From assembly GCA_905234275.1 (NCBI GenBank), contig CAJOHD010000004.1, forward strand, positions 62,001 through 126,000: 64,000 nucleotides of DNA, given 5' to 3'. A model generated the notes under the pieces. It did no database searches. It was not told where the DNA came from and saw only the letters and a list, made by a program, of their open reading frames with translations. Below, in pieces: positions 52,814-63,904 of this stretch. The DNA comes from an uncultured Bacteroidales bacterium (GTDB taxonomy: Bacteria > Bacteroidota > Bacteroidia > Bacteroidales > F082). The stretch's first letter is position 1. Each line of letters starts with the position of its first letter. A program made the position numbers and the translations under genes.

Positions 52814-53374
52814 TTATTTACCTGCTGCCTTACCTGCCTTACGACGGAGCACTTCACCTTCAAACTTGATACCCTTGCCCTTGTAAGGTTCAGGTTTACG
52901 GTATGAACGGATCTTTGCTGCGACCTGGCCGAGCAACTGCTTATCGTATGAACGCATCTTGAGGATAGGGTTCTTACCTCTTTCGTTGATGGTCTCGCAT
53001 GTGATTTCTGCTGGCATGACGAAAATCATGTTGTGTGAGAAACCGAGTGAGAGCTCGAGTTGTTTGCCGTTAGCTTTTGCTTCAGCTTTGTAGCCGACGC
53101 CGACAAATTCCTGAACTGTCTCGAAACCTTCTGATACGCCTTTCACCATATTGAAAATCAATGCGCGGTAGAGACCGTGTTTGGCTGAAGCGTTAGGGAT
53201 GTTAGCCGGTGCTACGTGAATATGACCGTCTTCAATTTTGATATCAACGTCGCCGTGGAAATCCTGGCTGAGTGTGCCAAGTTTACCTTTGACTGTGATA
53301 ACGTTATCTTTAATTGTAACCTCAGTACCTGCTGGGATTGCAATAGGTAATTTACCGATTCTTGATAATGCCAT
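52814..53374 (-). CDS. rplF: 50S ribosomal protein L6
   Basis: The 186-residue protein has MALSRIGKLPIAIPAGTEV, GLYRALIFNMVKGVSEGF, FVGVGYKAEAKANGKQLEL and the conserved end RKPEPYKGKGIKFEGE. Two L6 folds are present at normal length. It lies 17 bp after rpsH. Confidence 0.97.
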   Translation of the reverse strand: MALSRIGKLPIAIPAGTEVTIKDNVITVKGKLGTLSQDFHGDVDIKIEDGHIHVAPANIPNASAKHGLYRALIFNMVKGVSEGFETVQEFVGVGYKAEAKANGKQLELSLGFSHNMIFVMPAEITCETINERGKNPILKMRSYDKQLLGQVAAKIRSYRKPEPYKGKGIKFEGEVLRRKAGKAAGK

Positions 53375-53391
53375 AACTGTTTCCTCCTATA

Positions 53392-53790
53392 TTATGATAC
53401 ATAGCACAAAACTTCGCCTCCGATATGGAGATTGCGGGCTTCCTTATCTGTCATAATGCCTCTTGAGGTCGAGATGATGGCGATGCCAAGACCGTTCATG
53501 ACTCTCGGGAGGTTTTCTGAGTCAGCATACTGACGGAGACCTGGACGTGAAACGCGGTCAATGTTCATGATAGCTGGCTGTTTGGTAACAGGGTGGTATT
53601 TAAGAGCGATCTTAATAGTACCTTGTGGGCCTTCTTCTTCGAACTTATAGTTAAGGATATAGCCTTTTTCGAAGAGGATCTTGGTGATAGCCTTCTTCAC
53701 ATTTGAAGCAGGGACTTCCACGATTCTATGTTTAGCGTTGACGGCATTGCGTAAACGTGTCAAAAAATCTGCTATAGGGTCTGTAATCAT
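53392..53790 (-). CDS. rpsH: 30S ribosomal protein S8
   Basis: The 132-residue 16S-binding protein has MITDPIADFLTRLRNAVNAK, PASNVKKAITKILFEKGYI and the end GLGIAIISTSRGIMTDKEAR with GGEVLCYVS. In other bacteria S8 represses the spc operon; no S8-binding leader was identified here. Confidence 0.97.
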   Translation of the reverse strand: MITDPIADFLTRLRNAVNAKHRIVEVPASNVKKAITKILFEKGYILNYKFEEEGPQGTIKIALKYHPVTKQPAIMNIDRVSRPGLRQYADSENLPRVMNGLGIAIISTSRGIMTDKEARNLHIGGEVLCYVS

Positions 53791-53811
53791 AGTTTTAATC
53801 CTTTTAATTAA

Positions 53812-54081
53812 TTACCAACTTGCTTTTTTAACACCTGGGATCAAGCCTTTGAGGGCCATTTCACGGAAGTTGATACGTGAGATGCCGAACTGACGCATAT
53901 AACCTTTTGGACGTCCTGTAAGCTGACAACGATTGTGTACGCGGATTGGTGAAGCGTTTCTTGGAAGCTTCTGGAGACCTACGTAGTCGCCGGCTGCCTT
54001 GAGGGCTGCGCGTTTCTCAGCGTATTTCTCTACCATCGCCATTCTCTTGCGCTCGCGCGCTTTCATTGATTCTTTTGCCAT
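53812..54081 (-). CDS. rpsN: 30S ribosomal protein S14 (zinc-free long form)
   Basis: The 89-residue protein starts [20 protein letters not shown] and ends [28 protein letters not shown] replaces the CxxC...CxxC zinc motif of the short form, so this is the zinc-independent type. It lies between rplE and rpsH. Confidence 0.96.
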   Translation of the reverse strand: MAKESMKARERKRMAMVEKYAEKRAALKAAGDYVGLQKLPRNASPIRVHNRCQLTGRPKGYMRQFGISRINFREMALKGLIPGVKKASW

Positions 54082-54088
54082 ATCTTAC

Positions 54089-54646
54089 TTATTTTTTCTG
54101 GTTTTTAAATGGAAGACCAAACTGTTTCAACAAGGCCATTGCTTCCTTGTCGGTGTTCGCTGATGTGACGAAAGTGATATCCATACCGTTGATCTTATTG
54201 ACTTTGTCCATATCGATCTCCGGGAAGATGATCTGCTCGCTCACGCCGAAGCTGTAGTTGCCGCGGCCGTCGAAGCCTTTGTCGTTAATACCTCTGAAGT
54301 CACGAACACGTGGAAGGGCGACAGCGACTAAGCGTTCGAGAAATTCGTACATCTTGTCACCGCGCAACGTCACGCGCACGCCGATCGGGTTACCACGACG
54401 AAGCTTGAAGTTAGAAACGTCGTGTCTAGAAATTGTCGGAACGGCTTTTTGTCCGGTGATAGCTGTCATTTCCTCTACACCATAGTCAATCAGTTTCTTA
54501 TCGGCAAGAGCTGCACCGATACCCTGATTGAGCGAAATTTTCAAAAGCCGTGGAACCTGCATCACGGATTTGTAGTTGAATTCCTTCATCAACGCAGGCA
54601 CGATTTCGCTCTTATACTGTTCTCTGAGTTTGGGTTGATAGTTCAT
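54089..54646 (-). CDS. rplE: 50S ribosomal protein L5
   Basis: The 185-residue 5S-rRNA-binding protein has [58 protein letters not shown] and [19 protein letters not shown]. The length and blocks are standard. Its ATG overlaps the end of rplX by one base. Confidence 0.97.
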   Translation of the reverse strand: MNYQPKLREQYKSEIVPALMKEFNYKSVMQVPRLLKISLNQGIGAALADKKLIDYGVEEMTAITGQKAVPTISRHDVSNFKLRRGNPIGVRVTLRGDKMYEFLERLVAVALPRVRDFRGINDKGFDGRGNYSFGVSEQIIFPEIDMDKVNKINGMDITFVTSANTDKEAMALLKQFGLPFKNQKK

Positions 54647-54963
54647 TATTTAATAACCTCCCCTGATTTTTTTGAATAACGGATTGATTTTCCTTGTTCA
54701 TCTTTTTTACGACCGATGCGGCCGGCTTTACCGTCCTTGTCACAAACCATGACGTTTGAAGCATGGATGGAAGCTTCTTTCTTTACGATACCACCTTTAG
54801 GGTTCTCGGTATTTGGTCTCGTATGTTTCGACACGAGGTTGACGCCGTCAACGATGACGCGGTTCTTCTCTGTATCGACGCTGAGCACTGTACCTTTCTT
54901 GCCCTTCTGGGTTCCGGCGATAACGACTACGTTGTCGCCTTTCTTTACGAACATTTTACTCAT
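54646..54963 (-). CDS. rplX: 50S ribosomal protein L24
   Basis: The 105-residue KOW-domain protein has [20 protein letters not shown] and [20 protein letters not shown] with [16 protein letters not shown]. It is an early 23S-assembly protein. It lies 19 bp after rplN. Confidence 0.97.
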   Translation of the reverse strand: MSKMFVKKGDNVVVIAGTQKGKKGTVLSVDTEKNRVIVDGVNLVSKHTRPNTENPKGGIVKKEASIHASNVMVCDKDGKAGRIGRKKDEQGKSIRYSKKSGEVIK

Positions 54964-54982
54964 AGCTTTTTTCCTTTCTTAA

Positions 54983-55351
54983 TTAGAGTACCTCAGGTGC
55001 AAGAGATACGATTTTCATATACTGTTTCTCACGCAACTCTCTGGCTACTGGTCCAAAGATACGAGTTCCTAACATTTCGCCTTGTCCATTGAGGAGGACG
55101 CATGCATTGTCATCAAAGCGGATGTATGATCCGTCTGGACGGCGTGTTTCCTTCTTTGTGCGGACTACGACTGCCTTTACTACTGAACCCTTCTTCACGT
55201 TACCGCTTGGAAGAGCGTCTTTTACTGTAACCACGATGACGTCGCCGATACGGGCATAACGTTTCTTGGTTCCGCCTAATACTCTGATGCAGAGCACTTC
55301 CTTTGCACCGCTATTGTCGGCTACTGCAAGTCTTGATTCTTGTTGTAACAT
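54983..55351 (-). CDS. rplN: 50S ribosomal protein L14
   Basis: The 122-residue protein has [40 protein letters not shown] and the end [20 protein letters not shown]. Its length matches the family exactly. Its start overlaps the rpsQ stop by one base. Confidence 0.98.
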   Translation of the reverse strand: MLQQESRLAVADNSGAKEVLCIRVLGGTKKRYARIGDVIVVTVKDALPSGNVKKGSVVKAVVVRTKKETRRPDGSYIRFDDNACVLLNGQGEMLGTRIFGPVARELREKQYMKIVSLAPEVL

Positions 55352-55605
55352 TACTTGGCCCTTTCTATTATTTCAACGAGTCTCCAACGTTTATTCTTGC
55401 TCATAGGACGTGTCTCCATGATGCGCACGGTGTCACCGATGTTGCATTCATTCTTCTCGTCATGTGCGAAGAATCTTGTTGATTTCTTAACAAATTTACC
55501 GTAAATCGGGTGTTTAGTACGACGTTCAATCACAACGACGATCGTCTTGTCCATCTTATTGCTGGCTACAACGCCGATTCTCTCTTTTCTAAGATTTCTT
55601 TCCAT
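55351..55605 (-). CDS. rpsQ: 30S ribosomal protein S17
   Basis: The 84-residue OB-fold protein has [39 protein letters not shown] and [20 protein letters not shown]. It is complete and lies 21 bp after rpmC. Confidence 0.97.
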   Translation of the reverse strand: MERNLRKERIGVVASNKMDKTIVVVIERRTKHPIYGKFVKKSTRFFAHDEKNECNIGDTVRIMETRPMSKNKRWRLVEIIERAK

Positions 55606-55626
55606 TTTTATTCCTTTCGTCGTTTA

Positions 55627-55833
55627 TTATTTAACGTTCTGTTCTGCATTCTGACGCTTTGTAAGCTCTGTGAGCATACGTGCGAGTTGTTTGCGGGTTG
55701 CGCCGATTGTGTTCGGATTATCCAATGGAGAAACTGCGTGTTGCATTTTCATCTTGATGTACTGTGCGCGTGTGGCTTCAATACGTTCCATCAGATCAGC
55801 AGTGCTTAATTCATTGATTGCTTCTTTCTTCAT
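55627..55833 (-). CDS. rpmC: 50S ribosomal protein L29
   Basis: The 68-residue two-helix protein has MKKEAINELSTADLMERIEA and RKQLARMLTELTKRQNAEQN, with the LDNPNTIGATRK loop. L29 lies at the exit tunnel. It lies 16 bp after rplP. Confidence 0.95.
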   Translation of the reverse strand: MKKEAINELSTADLMERIEATRAQYIKMKMQHAVSPLDNPNTIGATRKQLARMLTELTKRQNAEQNVK

Positions 55834-55849
55834 GATGCGTTACTGTTTT

Positions 55850-56269
55850 TTATTCGACATAATCTCTTCTAACCACAAACTTAGTTGCTACAGGAAGCTT
55901 TTGAGCGGCTAAGCGGAGAGCTTCTCTGGCGACTTCCAGCGGTACTCCCGCAGCTTCGAAAAGCATGTGACCTGGAGTTACGCGAGCTACGAAGTACTCG
56001 ACGTCTCCCTTACCTTTACCCATACGAACCTCGAGAGGCTTCTTGGTGATAGGTTTGTCAGGGAATATTCTGATCCAAATCTGTCCTTCACGTTTCATGT
56101 GACGTGTGACAGCTTGACGTGCAGCCTCAATCTGGCGTGCTGTGATCAGGTGTTCCTCAAGTGTTTTAATACCAAAAGTACCGAAGGCGAGTTCATGGCC
56201 GCGGTGTGCGTTGCCTTTCATCTTGCCCTTCTGAGGTCTTCTGTATCTTGTTCTTTTAGGTTGTAACAT
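55850..56269 (-). CDS. rplP: 50S ribosomal protein L16
   Basis: The 139-residue protein has [60 protein letters not shown] and [20 protein letters not shown], all canonical. It contributes to the tRNA A-site region. It lies 21 bp after rpsC. Confidence 0.98.
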   Translation of the reverse strand: MLQPKRTRYRRPQKGKMKGNAHRGHELAFGTFGIKTLEEHLITARQIEAARQAVTRHMKREGQIWIRIFPDKPITKKPLEVRMGKGKGDVEYFVARVTPGHMLFEAAGVPLEVAREALRLAAQKLPVATKFVVRRDYVE

Positions 56270-56290
56270 CTCTTATCTTTTTTTAATCTA

Positions 56291-57025
56291 TTACTTTGTA
56301 GTACGTTTATTACGACGTGGGGCGCCACCGTTTGGTTTGCCAGCGTTGCCACCTTTCTTAGGTGCAGCGGCTGCTGTGGTGGTAGGCACCAGTTCTGGAC
56401 GACCGTAGATCTCACCTTTGCAGATCCACACCTTAATACCGATGCGGCCGTATGATGTGTGAGCTTCTACGAGAGAGTAGTCGATGTCAGCGCGCAATGT
56501 ATGCAGCGGAATACGACCTTCCTTGTAAGTTTCCTGACGAGCCATTTCAGCACCACCGACACGGCCTGATGCGATGACTTTGATACCTTCAGCACCAATT
56601 CTCATTGTATCTGACACAGCCTTCTTGATGGCGCGGCGGAATGATACACGTCCTTCAATTTGTTTTGCGATTGAGCTTGCCACGATGAATGCGTCAAGTT
56701 CTGGTCTCTTGATCTCGCTGATGTTGATCTGAATCTCCTTGCCGATGAGCTTCTTCATCTCTTCCTTCAACTTATCGACCTCTGTACCACCTTTACCGAT
56801 GATAACACCTGGACGAGCTGTGAAGATAGTGACTGTGACGAGCTTAATCGAGCGTTCGATACCGATTTTTGAGATACTAGCCTTACCGAGACGGGCGGTG
56901 AGATACTTACGGATCTTATCGTCTTCACCGATATTCTTGGCTGTTTCTTTTCCACAGTACCAGTTTGAGTCCCAACCTTTGATGACTCCGAGTCTTAAAC
57001 CTATTGGATGAGTTTTCTGTCCCAT
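56291..57025 (-). CDS. rpsC: 30S ribosomal protein S3
   Basis: The 244-residue protein has [20 protein letters not shown], the KH domain ([20 protein letters not shown]) and the C-terminal domain ([15 protein letters not shown]). A basic, Gly/Lys/Arg-rich tail of about 30 residues ([19 protein letters not shown]) follows. It lies 11 bp after rplV. Confidence 0.98.
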   Translation of the reverse strand: MGQKTHPIGLRLGVIKGWDSNWYCGKETAKNIGEDDKIRKYLTARLGKASISKIGIERSIKLVTVTIFTARPGVIIGKGGTEVDKLKEEMKKLIGKEIQINISEIKRPELDAFIVASSIAKQIEGRVSFRRAIKKAVSDTMRIGAEGIKVIASGRVGGAEMARQETYKEGRIPLHTLRADIDYSLVEAHTSYGRIGIKVWICKGEIYGRPELVPTTTAAAAPKKGGNAGKPNGGAPRRNKRTTK

Positions 57026-57036
57026 TGTAATCTTAA

Positions 57037-57474
57037 TTAATTCTTTTCTTCAACATTAGCTTCTGCTGCATTCATTTCTGCAAGTCTGCTATCGACGATG
57101 ATAGTGACGTGGTTAGAACGTTTGCGGATGCGGTGTGCACGACCCTGTGGGGCTGGCTGAATGCGCTTCAGTGTGCGGCCTTCATCAACAAAGATTTCCT
57201 TTACGTACAGGTTGGCGTCTTCAATACGCTTACCCTCGTTCTTAGCTTCCCAGTTGGCGATTGCAGAGCGGAGTAATTTGTACACCGGCTTTGCAGCTGC
57301 TTTTGGTGAGTATAATAAGGCATGCAGTGCAAGTTCCACTTTCATTCCTCTGATCATGTCAGCGACCAAGCGCATTTTGCGTGGTGAAGTAGGGATATCA
57401 TTGTATTTTGCAATGGCGACCTGCTTCTTAGCTGCTTTTCTAGCTTCTGCTGTATTATGTTTTCTTGCTCCCAT
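57037..57474 (-). CDS. rplV: 50S ribosomal protein L22
   Basis: The 145-residue protein has [40 protein letters not shown] and the beta-hairpin end [20 protein letters not shown] that lines the exit tunnel. The N-terminus ([16 protein letters not shown]) and acidic C-terminus are slightly extended. It lies 8 bp after rpsS. Confidence 0.97.
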   Translation of the reverse strand: MGARKHNTAEARKAAKKQVAIAKYNDIPTSPRKMRLVADMIRGMKVELALHALLYSPKAAAKPVYKLLRSAIANWEAKNEGKRIEDANLYVKEIFVDEGRTLKRIQPAPQGRAHRIRKRSNHVTIIVDSRLAEMNAAEANVEEKN

Positions 57475-57482
57475 AGTACTTA

Positions 57483-57755
57483 TTATTTATCTTTTCTGTT
57501 ACCGGCGTGGCCTCTGAAGGTACGTGTTGGTGCGAACTCGCCGAGTTTGTGTCCAACCATGTTTTCAGTCACGTAAACCGGGATGAATTTATTACCGTTG
57601 TGAACAGCGATGGTTTGTCCAACGAAATCAGGTGAAATCATTGAAGCTCTTGACCAAGTCTTGATCACGGTCTTCTTTCCTGTTGCTACATTATCCAAAA
57701 CTCTCTGTTCGAGTTTATAGTGGATATATGGTCCTTTTTTAAGTGAACGACTCAT
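57483..57755 (-). CDS. rpsS: 30S ribosomal protein S19
   Basis: The 90-residue head protein has [40 protein letters not shown] and [20 protein letters not shown]. The length is typical. It lies 25 bp after rplB. Confidence 0.98.
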   Translation of the reverse strand: MSRSLKKGPYIHYKLEQRVLDNVATGKKTVIKTWSRASMISPDFVGQTIAVHNGNKFIPVYVTENMVGHKLGEFAPTRTFRGHAGNRKDK

Positions 57756-57780
57756 AATTTCTTTCTTTTTACTTGGTTAA

Positions 57781-58605
57781 TTACTTCTTACGTCTTTCAA
57801 TGATATACTTGTTGGATGCGTTCTTTGGATGACGTGTCTTGTAGCCCTTTGCCGGTAAGCCCTTGCGGCTTCTTGGATGGCCACCAGATGCACGGCCTTC
57901 ACCACCACCCATCGGGTGATCGACTGGGTTCATAACGACGCCACGGACGCGTGGACGACGGCCTAACCAGCGGCTGCGACCTGCCTTACCTGATTTCTCG
58001 AGGTTGTGGTCAGCATTTGACACTGTTCCAATTGTAGCTCTGCAAGCCTGGAGGATGAGACGGGTCTCACCTGAAGGCATCTTCAAGATGGCGTATTTAC
58101 CATCACGTGACATCAGCTGTGCGTATGCGCCTGCGCTGCGTGCCATCTTGGCACCCTGACCTGGACGCAACTCGATGTTGTGGATGATTGTACCGAACGG
58201 AACATCGCTCAAGAACAATGTGTTACCGATGTTCGGAGTGGCATCCTTGCCTGACATCACCTCTTGTCCGACCTTCAAGCCCTGAGGTGCGATGATGTAA
58301 CGCTTCTCGCCATCAGCGTAAACCACTAATGCGATGCGTGCTGTGCGGTTCGGATCGTATTCGATAGTCTTAACGATTCCCTTGATACCGTCTTTATCGC
58401 GCTTGAAGTCGATAATTCTGTATTTCTGCTTGTGACCACCGCCGATGTTGCGGACAGTCTCTTTTCCAGTATTGTTACGGCCGCCAGTGCTCTTCTTAGA
58501 AGCAAGCAACGATCTCTCCGGCTTGTTGGTCGTAATCTCGTCGAACGCGCTGATAACTTTGAAGCGCTGACCTGGAGTAGTTGGTTTATATTTCTTTAAA
58601 GCCAT
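57781..58605 (-). CDS. rplB: 50S ribosomal protein L2
   Basis: The 274-residue peptidyl-transferase-centre protein has [40 protein letters not shown], and the conserved C-terminal [20 protein letters not shown] with the functional His, then [20 protein letters not shown]. It lies 2 bp after rplW. Confidence 0.98.
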   Translation of the reverse strand: MALKKYKPTTPGQRFKVISAFDEITTNKPERSLLASKKSTGGRNNTGKETVRNIGGGHKQKYRIIDFKRDKDGIKGIVKTIEYDPNRTARIALVVYADGEKRYIIAPQGLKVGQEVMSGKDATPNIGNTLFLSDVPFGTIIHNIELRPGQGAKMARSAGAYAQLMSRDGKYAILKMPSGETRLILQACRATIGTVSNADHNLEKSGKAGRSRWLGRRPRVRGVVMNPVDHPMGGGEGRASGGHPRSRKGLPAKGYKTRHPKNASNKYIIERRKK

Positions 58606-58607
58606 CT

Positions 58608-58898
58608 TTAAATGTTGCTAAAAAAGTCAATTGTTTCACCTTTAGCCAAGGTCACGATAGCCTTCTTGAAAGCGTCTCTTCTTCCTGCGATAACGCCAGC
58701 CTTTGTGTAACGTGACTTGAGCTTTCCATCATATCTCATAGTGTTGACAGCAGCCACCTGAACGCCGTAGAGGTCCTGGACAGCCTGTTTGATCTGCAGC
58801 TTGTTAGCGCGGACGTCAACAATGAATGCATACCGGTTCAGCTTCTCGCTGATAGCGGTCATCTTTTCCGTAATAACAGGTTTCTTAATGATAATCAT
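58608..58898 (-). CDS. rplW: 50S ribosomal protein L23
   Basis: The 96-residue protein has [40 protein letters not shown] and [20 protein letters not shown]. It docks chaperones at the exit tunnel. It lies 20 bp after rplD. Confidence 0.97.
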   Translation of the reverse strand: MIIIKKPVITEKMTAISEKLNRYAFIVDVRANKLQIKQAVQDLYGVQVAAVNTMRYDGKLKSRYTKAGVIAGRRDAFKKAIVTLAKGETIDFFSNI

Positions 58899-58918
58899 CT
58901 CTCTAATCTTTTTAATTG

Positions 58919-59545
58919 TTATCCAAGAATTTCATCAATAACTGCAAGTGAGCTTTCAGTGATGAAGAGCTTCTTGGCATTCAGAATATCATAAGTGTTG
59001 AGGTTACGGGCAAGTTCAATATTTGTACGCTGGATGTTTCTTGCTGACAACACGACATTCATGTTTGTCTCTGGGAGAACGAACAGGTTCTTGCCACCAT
59101 TCACTTTAAGGTTGTTCAAGACTTCGATCATCTTCTTTGTCTTGATTGTGTCAAATGTGAAGTCTTCGAGGATCACGATCTCGTTGCCCTGAGCCTTGTA
59201 TGTAAGAGCTGAACGGCGTGCGAGCTGTTTCACCTTCTTGTTCAATTTGAAACTGTAGTCACGTGGTTGTGGACCGAAAACGCGGCCACCACCTCTCAAC
59301 ACTGGTGAGTTGATGTCACCACGACGTGCACCGCCTGTACCCTTCTGACGGAAGAGCTTGCGTGTACTGCCTGATATCTCGCTACGTGTCTTGGCCTTGT
59401 GTGTGCCCTGACGCTGATCTGCCAAATACTGCTTTGTATCCAAATAGATGCAGTGATCATTTGGCTCGATGCCGTAGATATTCTCGTTCAACTGAACTTT
59501 ACGTCCTGTTGATTCACCGGTAATCTTTAAAACTTCTAACTCCAT
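58919..59545 (-). CDS. rplD: 50S ribosomal protein L4
   Basis: The 208-residue protein has the extended-loop segments [20 protein letters not shown] and [20 protein letters not shown] with [15 protein letters not shown], plus LILP-like [18 protein letters not shown]. Its start overlaps the end of rplC by 10 nt, indicating coupled translation. Confidence 0.97.
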   Translation of the reverse strand: MELEVLKITGESTGRKVQLNENIYGIEPNDHCIYLDTKQYLADQRQGTHKAKTRSEISGSTRKLFRQKGTGGARRGDINSPVLRGGGRVFGPQPRDYSFKLNKKVKQLARRSALTYKAQGNEIVILEDFTFDTIKTKKMIEVLNNLKVNGGKNLFVLPETNMNVVLSARNIQRTNIELARNLNTYDILNAKKLFITESSLAVIDEILG

Positions 59546-60165
59546 CTCTCAATTTTTAAATAGCCGTTCTTTGCTCCCGGTACTGAACCTTTAACAACTA
59601 ACAAATTCTTTTCCGGAACGATTTTCACAATTTGGAGGTTGATAGCCTTCACTTTATGGTTACCCATCTGGCCACCCATACGCAAACCCCTGAAAACTCT
59701 TGAAGGATAAGCGCAAGCTCCGATTGAACCTGGTTTTCTCAAACGGTTGTGCTGACCGTGAGTTGCTTGTCCAACGCCATTGAAATGATGACGTTTCACT
59801 ACGCCTTGGAAGCCCTTACCTTTGCTGATACCACTGACATCAACAAATTCGCCTTCCATGAACACATCGACGGTAATTGTTTCACCCAGGCTCTTTCTGT
59901 GGCCTGCTTCGAAACGTGTGAACTCTCTAACCAACTTCTTAGGCGTTGTTCCGGCTTTCTCGAAATGCTTCTGCATAGCCTTTGAGGTGTTCTTCACCTT
60001 CTTCTCGTCAAACGCCAATTGGATAGCGTCGTAACCGTCCTTCTCTTTTGATCTTACTTGGGTTACTACACATGGACCTGCCTCAATGACTGTCACCGGC
60101 ACGTTTTTGCCGTTGGCGTCATAAACGCTGGTCATCCCAATCTTTTTTCCTAGTATTCCTGACAT
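59536..60165 (-). CDS. rplC: 50S ribosomal protein L3
   Basis: The 209-residue protein has [20 protein letters not shown], the conserved [20 protein letters not shown] and [20 protein letters not shown] with [17 protein letters not shown]. It is an early assembly protein near the peptidyl-transferase centre. It lies 35 bp after rpsJ. Confidence 0.98.
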   Translation of the reverse strand: MSGILGKKIGMTSVYDANGKNVPVTVIEAGPCVVTQVRSKEKDGYDAIQLAFDEKKVKNTSKAMQKHFEKAGTTPKKLVREFTRFEAGHRKSLGETITVDVFMEGEFVDVSGISKGKGFQGVVKRHHFNGVGQATHGQHNRLRKPGSIGACAYPSRVFRGLRMGGQMGNHKVKAINLQIVKIVPEKNLLVVKGSVPGAKNGYLKIERWS

Positions 60166-60200
60166 TGCTACTAATTTAAGCTGTTAATTACTAGATAGTT

Positions 60201-60509
60201 TTACAATAATTTAATTTCTACGTCTACGCCGTTAGGCATTTCCAATTTCATCAAAGCATCAATCTGCTGAGAAGTTGCGTTGTAAATATCCAACAATCTC
60301 TTGTAGTATGACAACTCGAACTGCTCACGTGATTTCTTGTGAACGAATGTGGAGCGCAAAACTGTGTAGATTTTCTTGTCGGTCGGAAGCGGAATAGGAC
60401 CGCTGACGACTGCACCAGTCATTTTGATGGTTTTCACGATCTTCTCGGCTGACTTGTCAACCAAGTTGTGGTCGTGCGACTTTAATTTGATTCTAATTCT
60501 TTGGCTCAT
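60201..60509 (-). CDS. rpsJ: 30S ribosomal protein S10
   Basis: The 102-residue protein has [40 protein letters not shown] and [20 protein letters not shown], ending in [10 protein letters not shown]. It begins the S10 block. The 64-bp gap to fusA holds no clear promoter, and no tuf gene is present between them. Confidence 0.98.
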   Translation of the reverse strand: MSQRIRIKLKSHDHNLVDKSAEKIVKTIKMTGAVVSGPIPLPTDKKIYTVLRSTFVHKKSREQFELSYYKRLLDIYNATSQQIDALMKLEMPNGVDVEIKLL

Positions 60510-60573
60510 AAGACCTTTTTTTTATTTATTTAATTTTTAATTATTTTTTCGTTAACGTTTCGACTCCTATTAA

Positions 60574-62694
60574 TTAAAAGAAGAAGTAAATACCTTTCGC
60601 TTTCTTGATGACGATGTCGGCGAGCGCCGGAGGAACCTCAGCGTAATGGCTGAACTCCATGTTGAATGTGCCTCTGCCTTGTGTCAAGGTGCGAAGTGTT
60701 GTGATGTATCCGAACATTTCTGCCAGCGGGGCGTCTGCCTTGACTATCTGAAGTCCGTGCTCGACGTCGACGTTGTGCAAAACGGCTCTGCGTCTGTTGA
60801 GGTCGCCGGTCACATCACCGAGATAATCGGCTGGGACCTGAACTTCGACCTTCATGATTGGTTCCATCACGACTGAGCCAGCCTGTGCGCCTGCTTCCTT
60901 GAAGCCGATGCGTGCTGCTGCCTCGAATGAGAGGTCATCGCTGTCAACCGGATGAGCGCTGCCGTCGATGAGACGAACCTTAACTGAATCCATCGGGAAT
61001 CCAGCGAGGACGCCGTTCGACATTGAGCCTCTGAAACCTTTCTCGATTGGAGCAAAGTATTCTTTCGGTAAATTCTGACCTTTCACGTCGTTGACAAACT
61101 GGAATCCTGACTGTCCGTTATCAGCTGGACCGATCTCAAACTCAATATCGGCGAACTTGCCTTTGCCGCCGGCCTGTTTCTTATAGACCTCGCGGAAACG
61201 GACTGTCTGTGTGAACGATTCTTTATATGCCACCTGCGGCTGACCTTCGTTGATTTCAACGCCGAATTCGCGCTTCAGACGGTCGACGATGATGTCGAGA
61301 TGAAGCTCGCCCATTCCTGAGATGATTGTCTGACCTGAGTTCTCGTCAGTAGTGACTTTGAATGTCGGGTCTTCTTCCTGAAGCTTCTGGAGTGCCAATG
61401 TGAGCTTCTCCATGTCGGCCTGCGTCTTAGGTTCGACAGCGATTTGCACGACTGGCTCAGGGAATTTGATGTTCTCGAGGATGATCGGTTTGTTTTCAAC
61501 TGCGAGGGTGTCACCCGTTCTGATCTCGCGGAATCCCACTGCGGCTGCGATGTCACCTGCCTCAATAGTCTCGAGAGGTGTCTGTTTGTTGGCGTTCATC
61601 TGCACGATCTTGAGGATACGTTCACGTTTGCCTGTAGAGACATTGAGAACGACCTGACCGGCGTTCATTGTGCCTGAATAGACACGGAAGAACGCGAGTT
61701 TGCCTACGTATGGGTCTGTTGCGATCTTGAATGCGAGTGCGCAGAATGGTTCTTTCGGATCTGCTTTACGAATTTCTTCTTTTTCAGTCTTCGGGTTGAT
61801 GCCTGTCACATGGTCAACATCAAGTGGGCTTGGAAGGTAGCGGACTACACCATCGAGGAGAGGTTGTACTCCTTTGTTTTTGAACGAAGCTCCACACATC
61901 ACAGGGCACATACGCAATTCTAATGTTGCCTTTCTTATTTCTGCGTAAATCTCTTCCTCTGTGATGGTTTCAGGGTCTTCCATGAATTTTTCAAGGAGCT
62001 CTTCATTGTTTTCAGCAACGCCTTCTAAGAGTTTGAGGCGATATTCTGCTGCTAGATCAGCCAGTTCTGCCGGGATATCGACGACATCGAATTGGGTGCC
62101 GAGTTCGTCTTCGTCCCAAACGAGAGCTTTGTTCTTGATAAGGTCGACCACACCAACAAAGTTATCCTCCTCGCCTATCGGGATTTGGATTGCTATAGGG
62201 TTGGCGTTAAGGCGTTCTTTGATTTGTCCGAGGACTCTATAGAAGTCTGCGCCACTGCGGTCCATTTTGTTGACAAAACAGATGCGTGGCACGTTATATC
62301 TGTCGGCTTGGCGCCACACTGTCTCTGACTGAGGCTCAACACCGCCAACTGCGCAGAATATTGCGATAGCACCATCGAGGACTCTGAGTGAGCGTTCCAC
62401 TTCAACGGTGAAGTCGACGTGACCAGGAGTGTCGATGATGTTGATTTTGAATTGGTTGTCGTTGAGATGCCAGTAAACTGTTGTGGCTGCCGAGGTTATG
62501 GTGATGCCGCGTTCCTGCTCCTGAACCATCCAGTCCATAGTAGCAGCGCCATCGTGAACCTCGCCGATACGATGATTACGGCCTGTATAATACAGAATAC
62601 GCTCAGTAGTCGTCGTCTTACCAGCGTCGATGTGAGCCATGATGCCGATATTACGCGTCAGAGCGAGGTTTGTATTATGGAGGTCGTTAGTCAT
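60574..62694 (-). CDS. fusA: Elongation factor G
   Basis: The 706-residue translocation GTPase has G1 [15 protein letters not shown] (20-34), the switch II motif DTPGHVDF, and NKMD for guanine recognition. Domains II-V follow (e.g. [20 protein letters not shown], ending [11 protein letters not shown]). The full length and typical order between rpsG and rpsJ indicate the housekeeping EF-G. Confidence 0.97.
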   Translation of the reverse strand: MTNDLHNTNLALTRNIGIMAHIDAGKTTTTERILYYTGRNHRIGEVHDGAATMDWMVQEQERGITITSAATTVYWHLNDNQFKINIIDTPGHVDFTVEVERSLRVLDGAIAIFCAVGGVEPQSETVWRQADRYNVPRICFVNKMDRSGADFYRVLGQIKERLNANPIAIQIPIGEEDNFVGVVDLIKNKALVWDEDELGTQFDVVDIPAELADLAAEYRLKLLEGVAENNEELLEKFMEDPETITEEEIYAEIRKATLELRMCPVMCGASFKNKGVQPLLDGVVRYLPSPLDVDHVTGINPKTEKEEIRKADPKEPFCALAFKIATDPYVGKLAFFRVYSGTMNAGQVVLNVSTGKRERILKIVQMNANKQTPLETIEAGDIAAAVGFREIRTGDTLAVENKPIILENIKFPEPVVQIAVEPKTQADMEKLTLALQKLQEEDPTFKVTTDENSGQTIISGMGELHLDIIVDRLKREFGVEINEGQPQVAYKESFTQTVRFREVYKKQAGGKGKFADIEFEIGPADNGQSGFQFVNDVKGQNLPKEYFAPIEKGFRGSMSNGVLAGFPMDSVKVRLIDGSAHPVDSDDLSFEAAARIGFKEAGAQAGSVVMEPIMKVEVQVPADYLGDVTGDLNRRRAVLHNVDVEHGLQIVKADAPLAEMFGYITTLRTLTQGRGTFNMEFSHYAEVPPALADIVIKKAKGIYFFF

Positions 62695-62726
62695 TGTTTC
62701 TTATACCTTATTAATATTAATAGAAT

Positions 62727-63194
62727 TTAGAATCTGAAATGTGAGAACGCCTTATTAGCGTCTGCCATTCTGTGGATTTCTTCCTTCTTTTTGAAAGCTG
62801 CGCCTTCTTCTTTGTAAGCCTGCATGATTTCACCTGCGAGTTTTTCGCCCATTGAGCGCTCATGGCGTTTACGAGCGTAACCGATGAGGTTCTTCATGCC
62901 CATGCTCTGTTTACGTGAAGGACGGATCTCTGATGGGATCTGGAATGTTGCACCACCGATACGACGGCTTCTGACCTCGACCTGTGGGGTAACGTTTGCC
63001 AATGCTTTCTTCCACACTTCGACAGGATCTTCCTGAAGTTTTTCCTGTACAATATCCATTGCCTCGTAGAAGATCTCGTATGCGAGGTTCTTCTTACCCT
63101 TAAGCATGATGTTGTTCACAAACTTTGTGACTGTCACATCGCCGTACTTTGGATCCGGAAGGATGATTCTTTTCTTTGGTTTAGCTTTTCTCAT
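62727..63194 (-). CDS. rpsG: 30S ribosomal protein S7
   Basis: The 155-residue head protein has [60 protein letters not shown] and the late [20 protein letters not shown]. The length is standard. It lies 21 bp after rpsL. Confidence 0.98.
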   Translation of the reverse strand: MRKAKPKKRIILPDPKYGDVTVTKFVNNIMLKGKKNLAYEIFYEAMDIVQEKLQEDPVEVWKKALANVTPQVEVRSRRIGGATFQIPSEIRPSRKQSMGMKNLIGYARKRHERSMGEKLAGEIMQAYKEEGAAFKKKEEIHRMADANKAFSHFRF

Positions 63195-63215
63195 TTCTTA
63201 AGCATTTACTGATTT

Positions 63216-63605
63216 TTACTTCTTTGCTGCTGCTTTTTTAGGACGCTTTGCACCGTATTTTGATCTGCGTTGACGGCGGCCGTCGACACCGGCGGTATCC
63301 AATGCACCGCGGATGATGTGATAACGTACACCTGGAAGATCCTTAACACGGCCTCCTCTAATCATGACGATTGAGTGTTCCTGTAAGTTGTGGCCTTCGC
63401 CTGGGATATAGGCGTTGACTTCCTTCTGATTTGTCAGACGGACTCTAGCTACTTTACGCATTGCCGAATTAGGCTTCTTAGGTGTGGTCGTATAAACACG
63501 AACACAAACGCCGCGGCGCTGTGGGCAAGAATCCAAGGCAGGAGATTTACTCTTGTCTTCCAATTTCTGACGTCCTTTGCGGACTAACTGTTGAATCGTT
63601 GGCAT
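63216..63605 (-). CDS. rpsL: 30S ribosomal protein S12
   Basis: The 129-residue decoding-centre protein has [40 protein letters not shown] with Lys at the streptomycin-resistance site, and [20 protein letters not shown]. The C-terminus is basic. It is the first gene of the whole ribosomal cluster and is preceded by a structured leader of about 260 nt. Confidence 0.98.
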   Translation of the reverse strand: MPTIQQLVRKGRQKLEDKSKSPALDSCPQRRGVCVRVYTTTPKKPNSAMRKVARVRLTNQKEVNAYIPGEGHNLQEHSIVMIRGGRVKDLPGVRYHIIRGALDTAGVDGRRQRRSKYGAKRPKKAAAKK

Positions 63606-63866
63606 TCTTTAATTGCGTTTAAATTATTATTTTTTATTTGTTTGATAGATAAATTTCTCTCTTATCACCACTAAAAAACGGTAATTCCTGAAGCATTTTA
63701 CTACATAGTAAGGATTTGACAAGTCACGATACGGACTTTTGTTTATCAAAACACACCGAAGTCTAAGGGTTTGAGTTTGAGTGACTTACGGTGTAAGAAC
63801 CTATAGCGTTTTCTTTATCAGGTCCTTACTATTGGTAAATGAGGCAACATTTACTACCTTTTTCGG
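63606..63866 (-). promoter_or_regulatory. Long structured leader RNA of the rpsL operon
   Basis: The leader contains a long-range 10-bp stem (ATAGTAAGGA, minus 63832-63823, with TCCTTACTAT, minus 63714-63705). Inside it is an 11-bp hairpin with one bulge (ACACCGTAAGTC, minus 63794-63783, with GACTTCGGTGT, minus 63763-63753). A third hairpin, GTAAATG/CATTTAC, lies close to the 5' end near 63835-63855. The fold suggests autoregulation by a ribosomal protein, but the ligand is unknown. Confidence 0.6.
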
Positions 63867-63870
63867 GCTG

Positions 63871-63904
63871 CAAAATTACTACATTTTTTAATACGCTCGA
63901 CAAA
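63871..63904 (-). promoter_or_regulatory. Promoter of the ribosomal protein supercluster
   Basis: TTTG (63904-63901), 22 bp, then TAATTTTG (63878-63871) on the minus strand. The predicted start is near 63866. From about 63905 to 64000 the sequence is AT-rich and no gene is seen. Confidence 0.75.
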
